The notes beneath the pieces were generated by a model. The model had not been told where the DNA came from. It made no database searches and saw nothing but the letters and a program-made list of their open reading frames with translations. A stretch of 64,000 nt of DNA, from the NCBI RefSeq assembly GCF_002197665.1, contig NZ_NBBJ01000001.1, forward strand, positions 620,001 to 684,000, in the 5' to 3' direction. A program made the translations under genes and the position numbers. This document shows, piece by piece, positions 17,380 to 26,151 of the stretch. Position 1 is the first letter of the stretch; each line of letters starts with the position of its first letter. This DNA comes from Sphingomonas mucosissima (lineage in GTDB: Bacteria > Pseudomonadota > Alphaproteobacteria > Sphingomonadales > Sphingomonadaceae).

Positions 17380-17604
17380 TTACTCATCGAGATCGGCTGC
17401 ATTGAACTGGCTGCACGGATCTTGGTCGCAGCCTTTTGCGAACACCACCGTGTCGGACGGGTGCAGCTCACGCCTGGCTCGCTGATCCCATCGCCGGTGA
17501 ATAAACGACGGCCGGCCCCACAGCCGCACAGCTGACCAATACTCGTCGCCACGGAAGGCGACGAAGTGAACCGCCGGCGTGACGCCGTCTTCCTCAACAA
17601 CCAT
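17380..17604 (-). CDS. Small conserved-type protein divergent from integrase
   Basis: 74 residues from the internal ATG (MVVEEDGVTPAVHFVAFRGD). It contains EYWSAVRLWGRPSFIHRRWD and SDTVVFAKG, with many aromatic and charged residues and no low-complexity, so it reads as a true protein. It starts 17 nt from the divergent integrase start, so the two genes share a promoter region. It could regulate or accompany excision, but no HTH is visible. The longer frame-open start runs into the integrase and is not used. Confidence 0.55.
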   Translation of the reverse strand: MVVEEDGVTPAVHFVAFRGDEYWSAVRLWGRPSFIHRRWDQRARRELHPSDTVVFAKGCDQDPCSQFNAADLDE

Positions 17605-17621
17605 CGCCACCGAGGCACGAT

Positions 17622-18857
17622 ATGCTGACCAACGCTGCGGTGAAAGCCGCACGGCCGCGCGCGGCCGCCTATAAGCTCGCCGACGGTGCAGGGCTGCACC
17701 TCTATGTCGCACCAACCGGGCTCAAGAGCTTTCGGTGGCGTTTCCGGGTTGCCGGCAAGGAGCAGCTGCTGACGCTCGGCAGCTATCCGGAGGTCGACCT
17801 CCTGGCCGCCCGGGCTCGCGCCGACGCCGCGCGCGAGCAGCTCGCCCGCGGCGAGGATCCGCGCACCCGGTCGACGCGCGTTGAGACCTTCGAAGCGGCC
17901 GCGCGCGCCTGGCACGCTGTCCAGCTCGAGGGTTGGACGCCGGTGCACGCAACCGATGTCCTGGTCAGCCTCGAGCGTGATGTCTTCCCGGCGATCGGCC
18001 CACAACCACTCAGCGCGATCGCGCCGGCCGACGTGCTCGAGCTGCTGCGCGCCGTGGAGCGTCGTGGCGCACGAGAAACCGCCCGGCGTCTGCGTCAGCG
18101 GATCTCGGCCGTGTTCGAGCTGGCGATCGGAGAAGGCTGGTGCGAGATTGATCCGGCCGAAAAGGTCGCCCGCGGGCTTAAGAAGCCTGCGGCCGTTCGT
18201 CATCATGCCGCGCTGATGACGACGGCCGACGCGTGCGCGCTGCTGGCCGAGGTCGATCAGCTCGACGCGTCGCCGGCGGCGAAGCTGGCCTCCCGCTTCC
18301 TGGCGCTCACCGCCATGCGCTGGGCGGCCGTGCGCGGCGCCCGGTGGAGCGAGATTGAAGATCTCGAGGGGGCGGCGCCGATCTGGCGCGTGCCGGCGGC
18401 GCGGATGAAGCTCGCCGCCGCGAAGAAGGGCGACGCCGCGCACGATCACGTTGTCCCGCTGTCGCCGGCGGCTGTGGCGGTGCTGCACGAGGCCCGTGAT
18501 ATGCATCTTTCGGCCGCGAATATGCATCACGAGAATGTAAATTTGCACGATGGACTAGTTTTCTGCACCGCCGGCAGAACCAGCCCACTCGGCGAGGCGG
18601 CGATCGGCGCGCTTTACGCGAGGACGTCGTTCGCCGGCCTGCACGTGCCGCACGGCTGGCGCGCGACCTTCTCCACGATCATGAACGAGACGATGCCCCT
18701 CGAGCGCGGTGCGATTGACCAGGCGCTCGGACACACATTGAAGGCGGAGGACGGGTCGGCGGCTAAGGTCGAGGGAGCGTACAACCGGTCTCAACAGCTA
18801 GATCGGCGACGGCGGATCTTCAACGCTTGGGGCGCAGCTCTCACGCCAGTCATTTAG
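17622..18857 (+). CDS. Tyrosine integrase 1 (P4-type, DUF4102 N-terminus)
   Basis: 411 residues. The N-terminal arm-binding part has YKLADGAGLHLYV and KSFRWRFRVAGKEQLLTLG, typical of DUF4102. The core-binding helices follow at about 85-180. Catalytic signs are Arg in LTAMRWAAVRGARW, the HGWR box (HGWRATFSTIMNE), His in ALGHTL and Tyr in EGAYNR. All look intact. Segment ARDMHLSAANMHHENVNLH (near 295) is an unusual His/Met-rich insert. It presumably integrates the prophage or a neighbouring element. No tRNA lies beside it. Confidence 0.85.
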   Translation: MLTNAAVKAARPRAAAYKLADGAGLHLYVAPTGLKSFRWRFRVAGKEQLLTLGSYPEVDLLAARARADAAREQLARGEDPRTRSTRVETFEAAARAWHAVQLEGWTPVHATDVLVSLERDVFPAIGPQPLSAIAPADVLELLRAVERRGARETARRLRQRISAVFELAIGEGWCEIDPAEKVARGLKKPAAVRHHAALMTTADACALLAEVDQLDASPAAKLASRFLALTAMRWAAVRGARWSEIEDLEGAAPIWRVPAARMKLAAAKKGDAAHDHVVPLSPAAVAVLHEARDMHLSAANMHHENVNLHDGLVFCTAGRTSPLGEAAIGALYARTSFAGLHVPHGWRATFSTIMNETMPLERGAIDQALGHTLKAEDGSAAKVEGAYNRSQQLDRRRRIFNAWGAALTPVI

Positions 18858-19104
18858 GCTTTCTACGCATGCTGCCGGTGACTGCGGCCGTTACAACGAG
18901 AACGATGACCGTGAACAACACCAAGCCTGATTGATCTGCAACCTCTACTCGAATGTCTTCGTCCTCGAGAAGCGCAGGCTCGCGTTGCAGGACATCGCCA
19001 GCGTATTTCACAGCGTGGAGCCGTGCTGCCGCGTCATCGGGCAGCTCTGTTCCAACTTCGTCGGGCACGCGGGATCCATCGGAGAGGTGGAAGAAATAAC
19101 GCAT
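18850..19104 (-). CDS. DUF6894 family protein, copy 2, with hydrophobic end
   Basis: 84 residues: MRYFFHLSDGSRVPDEVGTE, the helix LHAVKYAGDVL and the strand DIRVEVADQSGLVLFTV. Unlike copy 1 it continues as a hydrophobic stretch (VIVLVVTAAVTG) with a basic end, possibly a membrane anchor. It meets the integrase end tail to tail with an 8-nt overlap. Confidence 0.65.
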   Translation of the reverse strand: MRYFFHLSDGSRVPDEVGTELPDDAAARLHAVKYAGDVLQREPALLEDEDIRVEVADQSGLVLFTVIVLVVTAAVTGSMRRKPK

Positions 19105-19466
19105 CCCACCTTAACACTTGAGCGAACAAACCGTGCCGAGACTTCGGAACGGCTGCTGAACCGTACGCGAGACGGCGAGCACTGGCCGACGGGGGCGGGG
19201 GGCAAAACCGAAGGCGTAGTGAGGTTGGACACCGCGTAGTGGGTCCGTGCGCACTGCGATGAATTTCAGGGCAAAAAGATCGCCGCTGACGCGGCGCTCG
19301 CAAGGGTGCGGCACGGATCGTGCTCCTCCCCCTCGCATACCCCGGGGCGGCACAAGCCGCCACGCTCCGACAGCCGGGTCTTGGCTATCGGGTGGGTAGG
19401 GCGGGCCAAATCGGCCTTGGGGGAGCAACCTACTGGAGCATTGCCTCGCCAAAGCGAGGGAATTCC
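19105..19466. other. Gene-free spacer between the two integrase modules
   Basis: No frame has a credible start or protein-like sequence. A right attachment site of the first element could lie here, but I see no tRNA fragment or repeat that marks it. Confidence 0.4.
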
Positions 19467-20216
19467 TTATCCCTTGATCTCTGAGCGGGGATACTGACCG
19501 CCTGGTGGACTCGCGCCATGTTCCTTTGCGGCGATGCTAGCCTCGATAGATCCGAGGATCGCGGCAAGCTCGGGAGACGGGCCGGTCGTCTTGGGTGTGT
19601 CAGGTGGGAGGGCGCCCTCACGGCGGACCCTCTTTCTGTTCCACAGGTCGCGGAAGCGCTGGCGGACACGCGCCGGGAGACCGCTGAGGTCGAACCAATA
19701 GGCGTTGGTGACCTGCTCGCGCTGCGGCCCGGGTTGGCCGGCGTTCTGCGTGCGCTGGGTGCGCCGGACCCAGTGCAGGATCTTGAGCGCGTTCAGGCGG
19801 GCGAGGGCGCGCACCACCGTGGTGCGGCACAGGCCTGCTACCCGGGCAATTGTGTCGATCGCGGGTTCCAGTCTGCCGGTGCGAAAATCCACCTGGATCC
19901 CGCCGCGGCGACCGAGCAAAGTCTCGAGAACGCGAATTCCGTGGAAGCCGATCGGCCGCGCTCCACCTTTCCTGCGCTCGAGGTCATCCCATTCAGTGAC
20001 GGTCTTCAGCAGGCAGTCGATCCAGCCGAGCGCACCCGCGGTCGTGCCGTCGCCGATCGGGCGGAATACCTGCGCCTGGCGGCTGTCGACGTCATAGCTG
20101 TAGCGGCGGACCTTGCGGTCGGGGCCGCGCTCCGTGCGGCCGGTGAGGTGTGCGGACGCGCCCTTGAGAAGGCGGCGGACGTCACGGGCGTTTGGGGCGC
20201 CGCTCACGAGGCGCAC
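19467..20216 (-). CDS. Replication-initiator-like winged-helix protein
   Basis: 249 residues. The centre has a helix-turn-helix (TIARVAGLCRTTVVRALARL, about 124-143) followed by a wing (ILHWVRRTQRT) and QVTNAYWFDL. This combination is typical of RepA-like or helix-turn-helix replication proteins on sphingomonad integrative elements. Before it comes a helical part (GWIDCLLKTVTEWDDLERRK). Its start overlaps the end of integrase 2 by 35 nt, so both are probably on one transcript. Replication role is inferred only. Confidence 0.55.
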   Translation of the reverse strand: MRLVSGAPNARDVRRLLKGASAHLTGRTERGPDRKVRRYSYDVDSRQAQVFRPIGDGTTAGALGWIDCLLKTVTEWDDLERRKGGARPIGFHGIRVLETLLGRRGGIQVDFRTGRLEPAIDTIARVAGLCRTTVVRALARLNALKILHWVRRTQRTQNAGQPGPQREQVTNAYWFDLSGLPARVRQRFRDLWNRKRVRREGALPPDTPKTTGPSPELAAILGSIEASIAAKEHGASPPGGQYPRSEIKG

Positions 20217-21510
20217 CCCCGAACGATCGCCGCGCAGGCTCGCGCACTAGGTCGTCCACCGGCGCCGCGCCCTCCATCAGCATCTCGCTCCACTCGAGCG
20301 CCAGCTCGCGCCGGCGCGGGAGGTAGGCGTAGCGATTGTAGACCGATTCGACGTCGCCCGGCAGGTGGGCGAGCATCAGATCGATGATGTCGCGATCGCC
20401 GACACGGTTCTCGATCGCGGCGATCTCGTTCATGATGGTCGAGAAGGTCGATCGCCAGCCGTGCGGCACATGAACACCGGTGAACCCGGCCGTTCGATAC
20501 AGCTTGCTGATCGTGCTGTCGCTGAACGGCGTCTTGGGCGTGCGCATGCCGGGGAACAACACGCCATTCCCGGAGATGTGAGTTGCCGTTCGCACCACTG
20601 CCACGGCTGCCGGACTCAGCGGCACCACGAATTCGAACGTGACGTCCCGCTTGCGTTCGGACGTCAGCTTCATCTTCGCGGCCGGAATTCGCCAGATCGG
20701 GCTGGCGCCATCCAGATCCTCGAATTCCTTCTCCTCGGCGAGCCGCACGACGCCCGGCCGCGCTGCCGTGAGCGCGAGAAGGCGCGAGGCGAGGAGCGTC
20801 GACCAGTGCGCCTCCTGCTGTTCGATCGTCTGTAGCACGTGTCGCGCCTCTGCGATCGACCGGGCTGCCGGGCGCCGATTGTGTGTGAAGCGCTGAAGCG
20901 CCCGCTTTACGCCCGTTGCCGGGTCCGTCTGCGCAACGCCCGCCGCGATCGCCGACAGGAAGATGTCCGACATATGCTGGCGCAGGCGATGCGCACCTTC
21001 GATCGCGCCGCGCGCTTCCACCCGCTGCAGCAGCTCCAGTACCATCGGCACCGTCACATCGGCGATCGGCACTTGGCCGATGGAGGGGTAGGCGTCCCGC
21101 TCGAGACGACCGAGCACCTGACCCGCGTAGCGCGGCGTCCAGTGCTTCTTGGCACTCGCATGCCAGCGGCCGGCCCAATCCTCGAACGTGTTGCTGGTCC
21201 GGGTGGCGCGTTCCGCCTTCCGCTGCTTCTTCTCGATCGACGGATCGCGCCCACCGCGGAGCGCCGTTTGTGCTTCGTCGCGAAGCCGCCGGGCCTCGGT
21301 TAGGGGTATTTGGGGGTATTTGCCGAAGGTAAGCAGCTTTTCCTTGCCGCCGTACCGGTACTTCATCCGCCAGGACTTGAGCCCAGAAGGCGTCACGTAC
21401 AGGAAGAGGCCGCTTGAATCGGCCATTTTGACCGGCTTGTCGGCCGCCTTCGCCTTGCGACAGGCAACATCCGTCAGCAGCGGAACGTACCCCCTGCAAT
21501 ACCCCCACAT
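20182..21510 (-). CDS. Tyrosine integrase 2 (DUF4102 type) at tRNA-Asn
   Basis: 442 residues. N-terminal DUF4102: KMADSSGLFLYVTPSGLKSW and KEKLLTFGKYP. Catalytic signs: Arg in LTAARPGVVRLAE, HGWRSTFSTIMNE, His in LMLAHLPGD and Tyr in ESVYNRYAYL. It is transcribed away from tRNA-Asn, whose 3' end lies 113 nt from its start, so the tRNA is the likely integration site. A 40-residue basic tail (ARRSFGGAPRERRPKRP) is added. The true start may be a GTG a few codons inside. Confidence 0.85.
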   Translation of the reverse strand: MWGYCRGYVPLLTDVACRKAKAADKPVKMADSSGLFLYVTPSGLKSWRMKYRYGGKEKLLTFGKYPQIPLTEARRLRDEAQTALRGGRDPSIEKKQRKAERATRTSNTFEDWAGRWHASAKKHWTPRYAGQVLGRLERDAYPSIGQVPIADVTVPMVLELLQRVEARGAIEGAHRLRQHMSDIFLSAIAAGVAQTDPATGVKRALQRFTHNRRPAARSIAEARHVLQTIEQQEAHWSTLLASRLLALTAARPGVVRLAEEKEFEDLDGASPIWRIPAAKMKLTSERKRDVTFEFVVPLSPAAVAVVRTATHISGNGVLFPGMRTPKTPFSDSTISKLYRTAGFTGVHVPHGWRSTFSTIMNEIAAIENRVGDRDIIDLMLAHLPGDVESVYNRYAYLPRRRELALEWSEMLMEGAAPVDDLVREPARRSFGGAPRERRPKRP

Positions 21511-21604
21511 AGAGGGACCTTAGATGAAACGTGATGCAACGCCATGAACAGGTGAAATGCCCGGAATATAGGGGTAAATCAACGTCTGCTGGGGCGTGGT
21601 GAAC

Positions 21605-21620
21605 GGGCCTGAATAGGCCC
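21605..21620 (-). terminator. Short hairpin after tRNA-Asn
   Basis: GGGCCT (21605-21610), loop GAAT, AGGCCC (21615-21620), 3 nt beyond the encoded CCA of the tRNA on its strand. Confidence 0.45.
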
Positions 21621-21622
21621 GC

Positions 21623-21697
21623 TGGCTCCCTGAGTAGGATTCGAACCTACGGCCGCTCGATTAACAGTCGAGAGCTCTACCGCTGAGCTATCAGGGA
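21623..21697 (-). tRNA. tRNA-Asn(GTT)
   Basis: Reads TCCCTGATAGCTCAGCGGTA at the 5' end. The anticodon arm is CTCGACTGTTAATCGAG with anticodon GTT, and the T-arm is GTAGGTTCGAATCCTAC. The acceptor arms TCCCTGA/TCAGGGA pair perfectly, the discriminator is G, and CCA is encoded. It probably serves as integration site for the element on its 3' side. Confidence 0.95.
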
Positions 21698-21763
21698 ACG
21701 CTGCGGGAGGCGCGTCTTTAGCCGGAATCTCGGCGCTTGCAACCCCTGTTGGCGTGGAAAAAA

Positions 21764-22543
21764 TCAGGCGACGAACTGTTCCATGGTGATCCGGTCGTCC
21801 AGCGCATGTTCGGGGTCGAACAGCAACGTCAGCTCGCGTGCGCGATCGATCGCTATGTCCACCTGCGCCACGTCGCGGATCTCGCGCTGATCGGCCACGG
21901 CGGACACGGGACGCTTGCCGGGATCGAGCACGCGCAAGCTGACGCGCGCCTTGTCCGGCAGGATCGCACCGCGCCAGCGACGGGGGCGAAATGCGCTGAT
22001 CGGGGTGAGCGCGATCATTGCAGAGCCGAGCGGCAGGATCGGGCCGTGGGCGGACAGATTATAGGCGGTCGATCCGGCCGGAGTGGCGGCAAGGATGCCG
22101 TCACAGGCCAGTTCCTCGAGCACGATGCGGTCGTTGACCCTGACCTCAAGCTTTGCAGTCTGCCGCGTTTCGCGCAGCAGGGATATCTCGTTGATCGCCG
22201 GCATCGTGTGGATGCGCCCGTCGATCCCGGTCGCAGTCATCAGCAGCGGTGTAACCTTGAACGCGCGGGCGTTGGACAGCCGCTCCTCAAGATCGTGCTG
22301 CCGCCATTCGTTCATGAGAAAGCCGACGGTGCCGAGGTTCATGCCGAACACGGGAACGTTGGCGCGGCGCATGTCGAGCAACGTGTGCAGCGTCTGGAGC
22401 ATGAAGCCGTCGCCGCCGAGCGCGATCACCACGTCGGCTTCCTCAATCGTGCACCAGTCCCACGCATCCGCAAGCGATGCCCGCGCCGTTTGCGCCTGAG
22501 CGGTTGGCGACGCGACCAGCGCCCGCCGCAGATATTCGCTCAT
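21764..22543 (-). CDS. nadK: NAD kinase
   Basis: 259 residues. It phosphorylates NAD to NADP in the cytoplasm, using ATP or polyphosphate. The GGDG motif is in VVIALGGDGFMLQTLH (about 40-55), the NE/D motif is PAINEISLLR, and the glycine-rich substrate loop is DGILAATPAGSTAYNLSAHG. Length is normal for the alphaproteobacterial enzyme. The start overlaps the end of moaA by 4 nt, so both are co-transcribed. Confidence 0.95.
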   Translation of the reverse strand: MSEYLRRALVASPTAQAQTARASLADAWDWCTIEEADVVIALGGDGFMLQTLHTLLDMRRANVPVFGMNLGTVGFLMNEWRQHDLEERLSNARAFKVTPLLMTATGIDGRIHTMPAINEISLLRETRQTAKLEVRVNDRIVLEELACDGILAATPAGSTAYNLSAHGPILPLGSAMIALTPISAFRPRRWRGAILPDKARVSLRVLDPGKRPVSAVADQREIRDVAQVDIAIDRARELTLLFDPEHALDDRITMEQFVA

Positions 22544-23547
22544 CCGCCGGTCACGCTCATGTGTCGCGACACCGCGGGCGCCGCGCCGCGCTCGATCCGG
22601 AAGTCGTGGCGTGCCGGCTTCCCGGCAATCCCGAGACGAATGGCATCATCGAGCGCCGCCACGCCGCCGTCGCGCAACGCGGCTTTCAGATCGACCTGAT
22701 CATCATGGCCGAGACACGAATAAAGCCGCCCCTCGGTGGTGAGGCGCACCCGATTGCAGCCGTCGCAAAAATTCGCGGTAAGCGGCGAGATAAGGCCGAG
22801 CCGCGTCTGGCTGCCGTTGACCCGCCAATAGCGCGCCGGCCCGCCCGTGCCCGCAAGATCACGCTCAAGCCGGAACTGCTCGGACAATTGATCGAACACG
22901 GCGGTCAGCGGGACGAAGCGATCGGTACGATCCTCGTCGATCGCGCCCATCGGCATGGTTTCGATTAGGGTTAGGTCATGTCCCTCAGCGACGCACCAGT
23001 CGAGCATCGAGGCGATCTCATGCTCGTTCAAGCCCTTCAGCGCGACCATGTTCACCTTGACCGCAATCCCCGCCCGCTTGGCGGCTGCGATCCCGCCAAG
23101 CACCTGATCCACGTCGCCATGCCGGGTGATATGCCGAAACAGCGCCGGATCGCGGCTATCCATGCTGACATTGAGGCGGCGAATGCCCGCGGCTTCCAGG
23201 GCAACGGCGTGATCGGCCAGGCGCGTCGCGTTGGTGGTCATGGTCAGCTCGTCGAGGCCGTGCCCGACATGACTGCCAAGCCGCTCCACAAGCTCCACGA
23301 CATCGCGGCGCACGAGAGGCTCGCCGCCAGACAGGCGAATCTTGCGCACGCCAAAGCCGATGAACCGTTCGGCGATGATCGCGATCTCTTCCAGGGCGAG
23401 CAGCTTGCTGCGCGGCAGAAAGGTCATCTTCTCCGCCATGCAATAACGGCAGCGAAGATCGCAGCGATCCGTGACCGAGATCCGCAAATAGCGGATCGCC
23501 CGGCCAAAACCGTCAACAAGGCCGGGGGCGGCGGGGGTTACTCCCAT
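22540..23547 (-). CDS. moaA: GTP 3',8-cyclase MoaA
   Basis: 335 residues from the internal ATG; the longer open frame reads into the divergent EAL gene and was rejected. A radical-SAM enzyme for the first step of molybdenum cofactor synthesis. The N-terminal cluster motif is CDLRCRYC; the C-terminal cluster is CDGCNRVRLTTEGRLYSC. The chain ends in Gly-Gly, as MoaA must for activity. It shares an 85-nt divergent promoter region with the EAL gene. Confidence 0.95.
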   Translation of the reverse strand: MGVTPAAPGLVDGFGRAIRYLRISVTDRCDLRCRYCMAEKMTFLPRSKLLALEEIAIIAERFIGFGVRKIRLSGGEPLVRRDVVELVERLGSHVGHGLDELTMTTNATRLADHAVALEAAGIRRLNVSMDSRDPALFRHITRHGDVDQVLGGIAAAKRAGIAVKVNMVALKGLNEHEIASMLDWCVAEGHDLTLIETMPMGAIDEDRTDRFVPLTAVFDQLSEQFRLERDLAGTGGPARYWRVNGSQTRLGLISPLTANFCDGCNRVRLTTEGRLYSCLGHDDQVDLKAALRDGGVAALDDAIRLGIAGKPARHDFRIERGAAPAVSRHMSVTGG

Positions 23548-23632
23548 AACGGAACAGCTAGGCGCTCCTGCGGCCGGTAACAAGGGCAGGTCCCCAGTTG
23601 CTGCCGGCGCGAGCCACTCATACGGTCCGTTC

Positions 23633-25216
23633 GTGGGCAGGATTGCAGGCGAAATCGTGGAAGTGGCATTGGCGTCGGGCAGCGAAAGCCTTTCCGTTCT
23701 GGTGGGGGCTGCCGGCGCGCGTATCGGAAGAGACTGGGCCGAGGTGCTGCTGGTGGACGCACGAGGCGGGCAGCGGCCGATCACCGAAGCCGAGGCCGGC
23801 GCCGCTCATGCTCGCCAGGCCTTGCTGGCGATCGTATCTAATCCGGTCGATGCCGTGGCGGCTTATGACGCTGGCGCGACTCATGTCTCGATGGGAGAGC
23901 CGACAGCCGAGTCGCTGGCGCTCGCGATCCGTTTCGCCGGGCGGTACGCGCGTCACTTGCGGGGCACCGGACGCATGCGCCGGGCGGGCGAATTGGTCGA
24001 GGGCGCGGTCGCGCGCTTCATCGCCGCTGGTGATCCTGCAGAGCCGGCCTTGGTGGCCGTGGTGGCCATCACGCGCTTCGATGCGGTGAACGCCGCCTTT
24101 GGGCGCGAGGCGGGAGATCAATTGCTGCGGGAGGCGGCCGCCCGGCTGATCGCCGCTCTGCCGCCCTCCGCCGTGATCGAGCGCGACCAGGGCGCCCGCT
24201 TCGTCATCGCCCTTCGTGAAGGGGGAGAGCAGGCGCGCGTCCGCGTCGCCGCGATCGAAGGCGCGCTCGGGCGGCGCTTCATGCTCGGGCAGGAGGAAGC
24301 GTGGTTGGGCGCGCGGATCGGTGTTGCGCATCGCGAGAGCGGAGAGCCGGCCCGATCGCTCATTGCGCGTGCCAGCGAGGCGCTGACCATGGCAGCCGCC
24401 GGCGATGGGCCCAACGTCCGGTTCGCGCCGAGCCTCCATGCCGCGGCGGGCCTCGATCTGGCGGCCGATCTGCACCGCGCGATCGATCGGCGGGAGATCG
24501 ACATCCTCTTCCAGCCGCAGGTGGCGCTGGACAGCGACCGGATCGTCGGCGTGGAGGCGCTGGCGCGATGGGAGCATCCGCAGCATGGCGTGCTCGGCGC
24601 GCACACGCTGTTTTCCGCGGCCGAGCGGGCGGGGCTCGGGCTGGCGCTGTCCGAGCATATCCAATTGCTGGCGATGACGCGAGCAGCCGCGTGGGAGGGG
24701 CCGCTCGCGACGCTGCGCGTGGCGGTGAACGTGACGGCGGCGGATCTCGCGCGGTCGGACTTCGTCAACCATTTCCTCGCGCTGGTGGCGCGCGCCGGGA
24801 TCGCGCCAGGCCGGGTGACAGCGGAGGTCACCGAAAGCGGCTTCGTGACGGACCTGCCGATGGCCGCGGCACGGTTAGAGAAGTTGCGGGCTCAAGGTAT
24901 TCGTACGGCAATCGACGATTTCGGCACCGGCTATTCCAGCCTAGCGTATCTCAAGGCGCTGCCACTCGATTATCTGAAAATCGACCGTAGTCTGACGCAG
25001 GACATCACCGGCGCGCCACGCGCCCGCGTGGTGGTGCGCGGCATCCTCGCCATCGCAGCGGGACTCGGGCTCCAGACGATCGCGGAAGGCGTGGAGGACC
25101 GGGCAGAACGCGATCTTCTCGCCGCCGAGGGGTGCAGCCTCTATCAGGGCTTCCTGTGCGCTGGGCCGCTGGACGAGCGCGCGCTGGCGAAACTGGTGGA
25201 GGATTATCGCGAATGA
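23633..25216 (+). CDS. EAL phosphodiesterase with degenerate GGDEF domain
   Basis: 527 residues, GTG start. Residues 1-105 may be a receiver-like or unknown sensor domain (EVLLVDARGGQRPITEAE). A degenerate GGDEF follows (about 130-265), with QGARF where GGDEF would be, so it is unlikely to make c-di-GMP. The EAL domain (about 275-520) keeps every catalytic sign: VEALARW, NVTAADL, AEVTES, IDDFGTGYSSL, LKIDRS, AEGVED and YQGF. It should hydrolyse c-di-GMP and so affect motility, biofilm or exopolysaccharide. No membrane segment is seen. Confidence 0.9.
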   Translation: MGRIAGEIVEVALASGSESLSVLVGAAGARIGRDWAEVLLVDARGGQRPITEAEAGAAHARQALLAIVSNPVDAVAAYDAGATHVSMGEPTAESLALAIRFAGRYARHLRGTGRMRRAGELVEGAVARFIAAGDPAEPALVAVVAITRFDAVNAAFGREAGDQLLREAAARLIAALPPSAVIERDQGARFVIALREGGEQARVRVAAIEGALGRRFMLGQEEAWLGARIGVAHRESGEPARSLIARASEALTMAAAGDGPNVRFAPSLHAAAGLDLAADLHRAIDRREIDILFQPQVALDSDRIVGVEALARWEHPQHGVLGAHTLFSAAERAGLGLALSEHIQLLAMTRAAAWEGPLATLRVAVNVTAADLARSDFVNHFLALVARAGIAPGRVTAEVTESGFVTDLPMAAARLEKLRAQGIRTAIDDFGTGYSSLAYLKALPLDYLKIDRSLTQDITGAPRARVVVRGILAIAAGLGLQTIAEGVEDRAERDLLAAEGCSLYQGFLCAGPLDERALAKLVEDYRE

Positions 25217-25641
25217 TCGGTGCACTGCTCGCGCCCGTAGCGATCGCGGCTGCGGCGAGCTCTACGCCGCAGGCCGCATCGCCGGTGGCAGCGATCGAGG
25301 CGGAGATGGCGGCGAGCGCGGCGGGCTGGAACGCCGGTTCGCTGGAGCGGTTCATGGCCGTCTATGCCGATGACGCGGTCTATGCCTCTGGCAAGGAGCT
25401 GGCGCGCGGCAAGGCGGCGATCGCCGCGCGCTATGCCAAGAGCTTCGCAGATGGCGCGAACAGCCGCGGGCGCTTGTCCTTTCAGCCCGTCGCCTGGCGA
25501 ACGATCAGCAACGTGCACATGCTGCTGGTCGCGCGGTGGACGCTGGCGCCGGCGGACGGATCGGCGCAGAGCGGGCTCACCACCTTGCTGTTCGAGCGGC
25601 GCAAAGAAGGGTGGCGGATCATTGCCGATCACAGTTCCTGA
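25213..25641 (+). CDS. Secreted SnoaL/DUF4440-like protein
   Basis: 142 residues with an N-terminal signal peptide (MIGALLAPVAIAAAASSTPQA). The mature part has WNAGSLERFMAVYADDAVYA and the closing strands LLFERRKEGWRIIADHSS, typical of NTF2-like DUF4440 proteins. It overlaps the EAL gene end by 4 nt (ATGA), so it is made with it. Function unknown; the fold can bind small ligands. Confidence 0.75.
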   Translation: MIGALLAPVAIAAAASSTPQAASPVAAIEAEMAASAAGWNAGSLERFMAVYADDAVYASGKELARGKAAIAARYAKSFADGANSRGRLSFQPVAWRTISNVHMLLVARWTLAPADGSAQSGLTTLLFERRKEGWRIIADHSS

Positions 25642-25674
25642 GCGCAGGATTGCGCTGATGCCAGGAGTGTCCGC

Positions 25675-26106
25675 ATGAAGATCTTCACCATCGGCTATGA
25701 GGCAACCACCATGGCCGACTTTCTTGCCGCGCTGACCGGGGCAGGAGTGAAGCGCGTGATCGACGTGCGCGCGCTGCCGCTGTCGCGGCGGCCGGGCTTC
25801 TCCAAGTCCATCCTGGCGGCGACGCTGCGTGAAGCGGGGATCGACTATGTTCACCTGAAGGCGCTCGGCACGCCCAAGCGCGGTCGAGACGCGGCAAAGA
25901 AGGGTGACGTCGCGACGCTGCGCGCGGTGTATGACGATCAGCTGGCGTTGCCCGAGGCGCAAGCGGCGGCGGCGCAGATGCGCGCACTGGCGGCAGAGAT
26001 GCCGTCCGCCCTGCTGTGTTACGAGCGCGATCCGTGCCACTGCCACCGCACGCTGTTGTTGCACGCGGAAGGCGAGGGGGCGGAGGTGGTGGATCTGTTT
26101 ACGTGA
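25675..26106 (+). CDS. DUF488 family protein
   Basis: 143 residues. MKIFTIGYEATTMADFLAAL, VIDVRALPLSRRPGFSK and CYERDPCHCHRTLL are hallmark DUF488 segments. The conserved Cys/His cluster near the end suggests metal or nucleotide binding. The biochemical role is not known. Separated from the SnoaL-like gene by 33 nt. Confidence 0.85.
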   Translation: MKIFTIGYEATTMADFLAALTGAGVKRVIDVRALPLSRRPGFSKSILAATLREAGIDYVHLKALGTPKRGRDAAKKGDVATLRAVYDDQLALPEAQAAAAQMRALAAEMPSALLCYERDPCHCHRTLLLHAEGEGAEVVDLFT

Positions 26107-26151
26107 CGATCCGAGAGAGCCACGCCAGTCCGCTTAGTGTAAAGGCGGACG

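Larger units (their letters stand above)
1..21622. mobile_element. Prophage tail end plus second integrase module, ending at tRNA-Asn
   Basis: Phage tail, fibre, lysis and methylase genes run on the + strand from the left edge to about 16.0 kb. They are followed by accessory genes and two tyrosine integrases. The right limit is set by inference at the 3' end of tRNA-Asn, because the second integrase lies directly beside it and points away, the usual layout for integration into a tRNA 3' end. I found no second copy of the tRNA-Asn 3' end inside the window, so the left attachment site must lie outside it or be lost. Whether this is one prophage or two tandem elements is open. Confidence 0.7.

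Noticed and set aside
17316..18548. 410-codon minus-strand frame opposite integrase 1
   Set aside because: Antisense shadow of an intact integrase; composition rich in Arg and His with no domain pattern. Only the small protein at 17380-17604 in another frame was kept.
20204..21508. 434-codon minus-strand frame overlapping integrase 2
   Set aside because: Same strand but shifted frame; gives low-complexity Arg/Gly/Ala sequence while the integrase frame holds every catalytic motif.
21623..21697. Second copy of the tRNA-Asn 3' end as left attachment site within the window
   Set aside because: I looked for the T-arm and acceptor sequence elsewhere in the prophage and found none; the partner site cannot be placed here.
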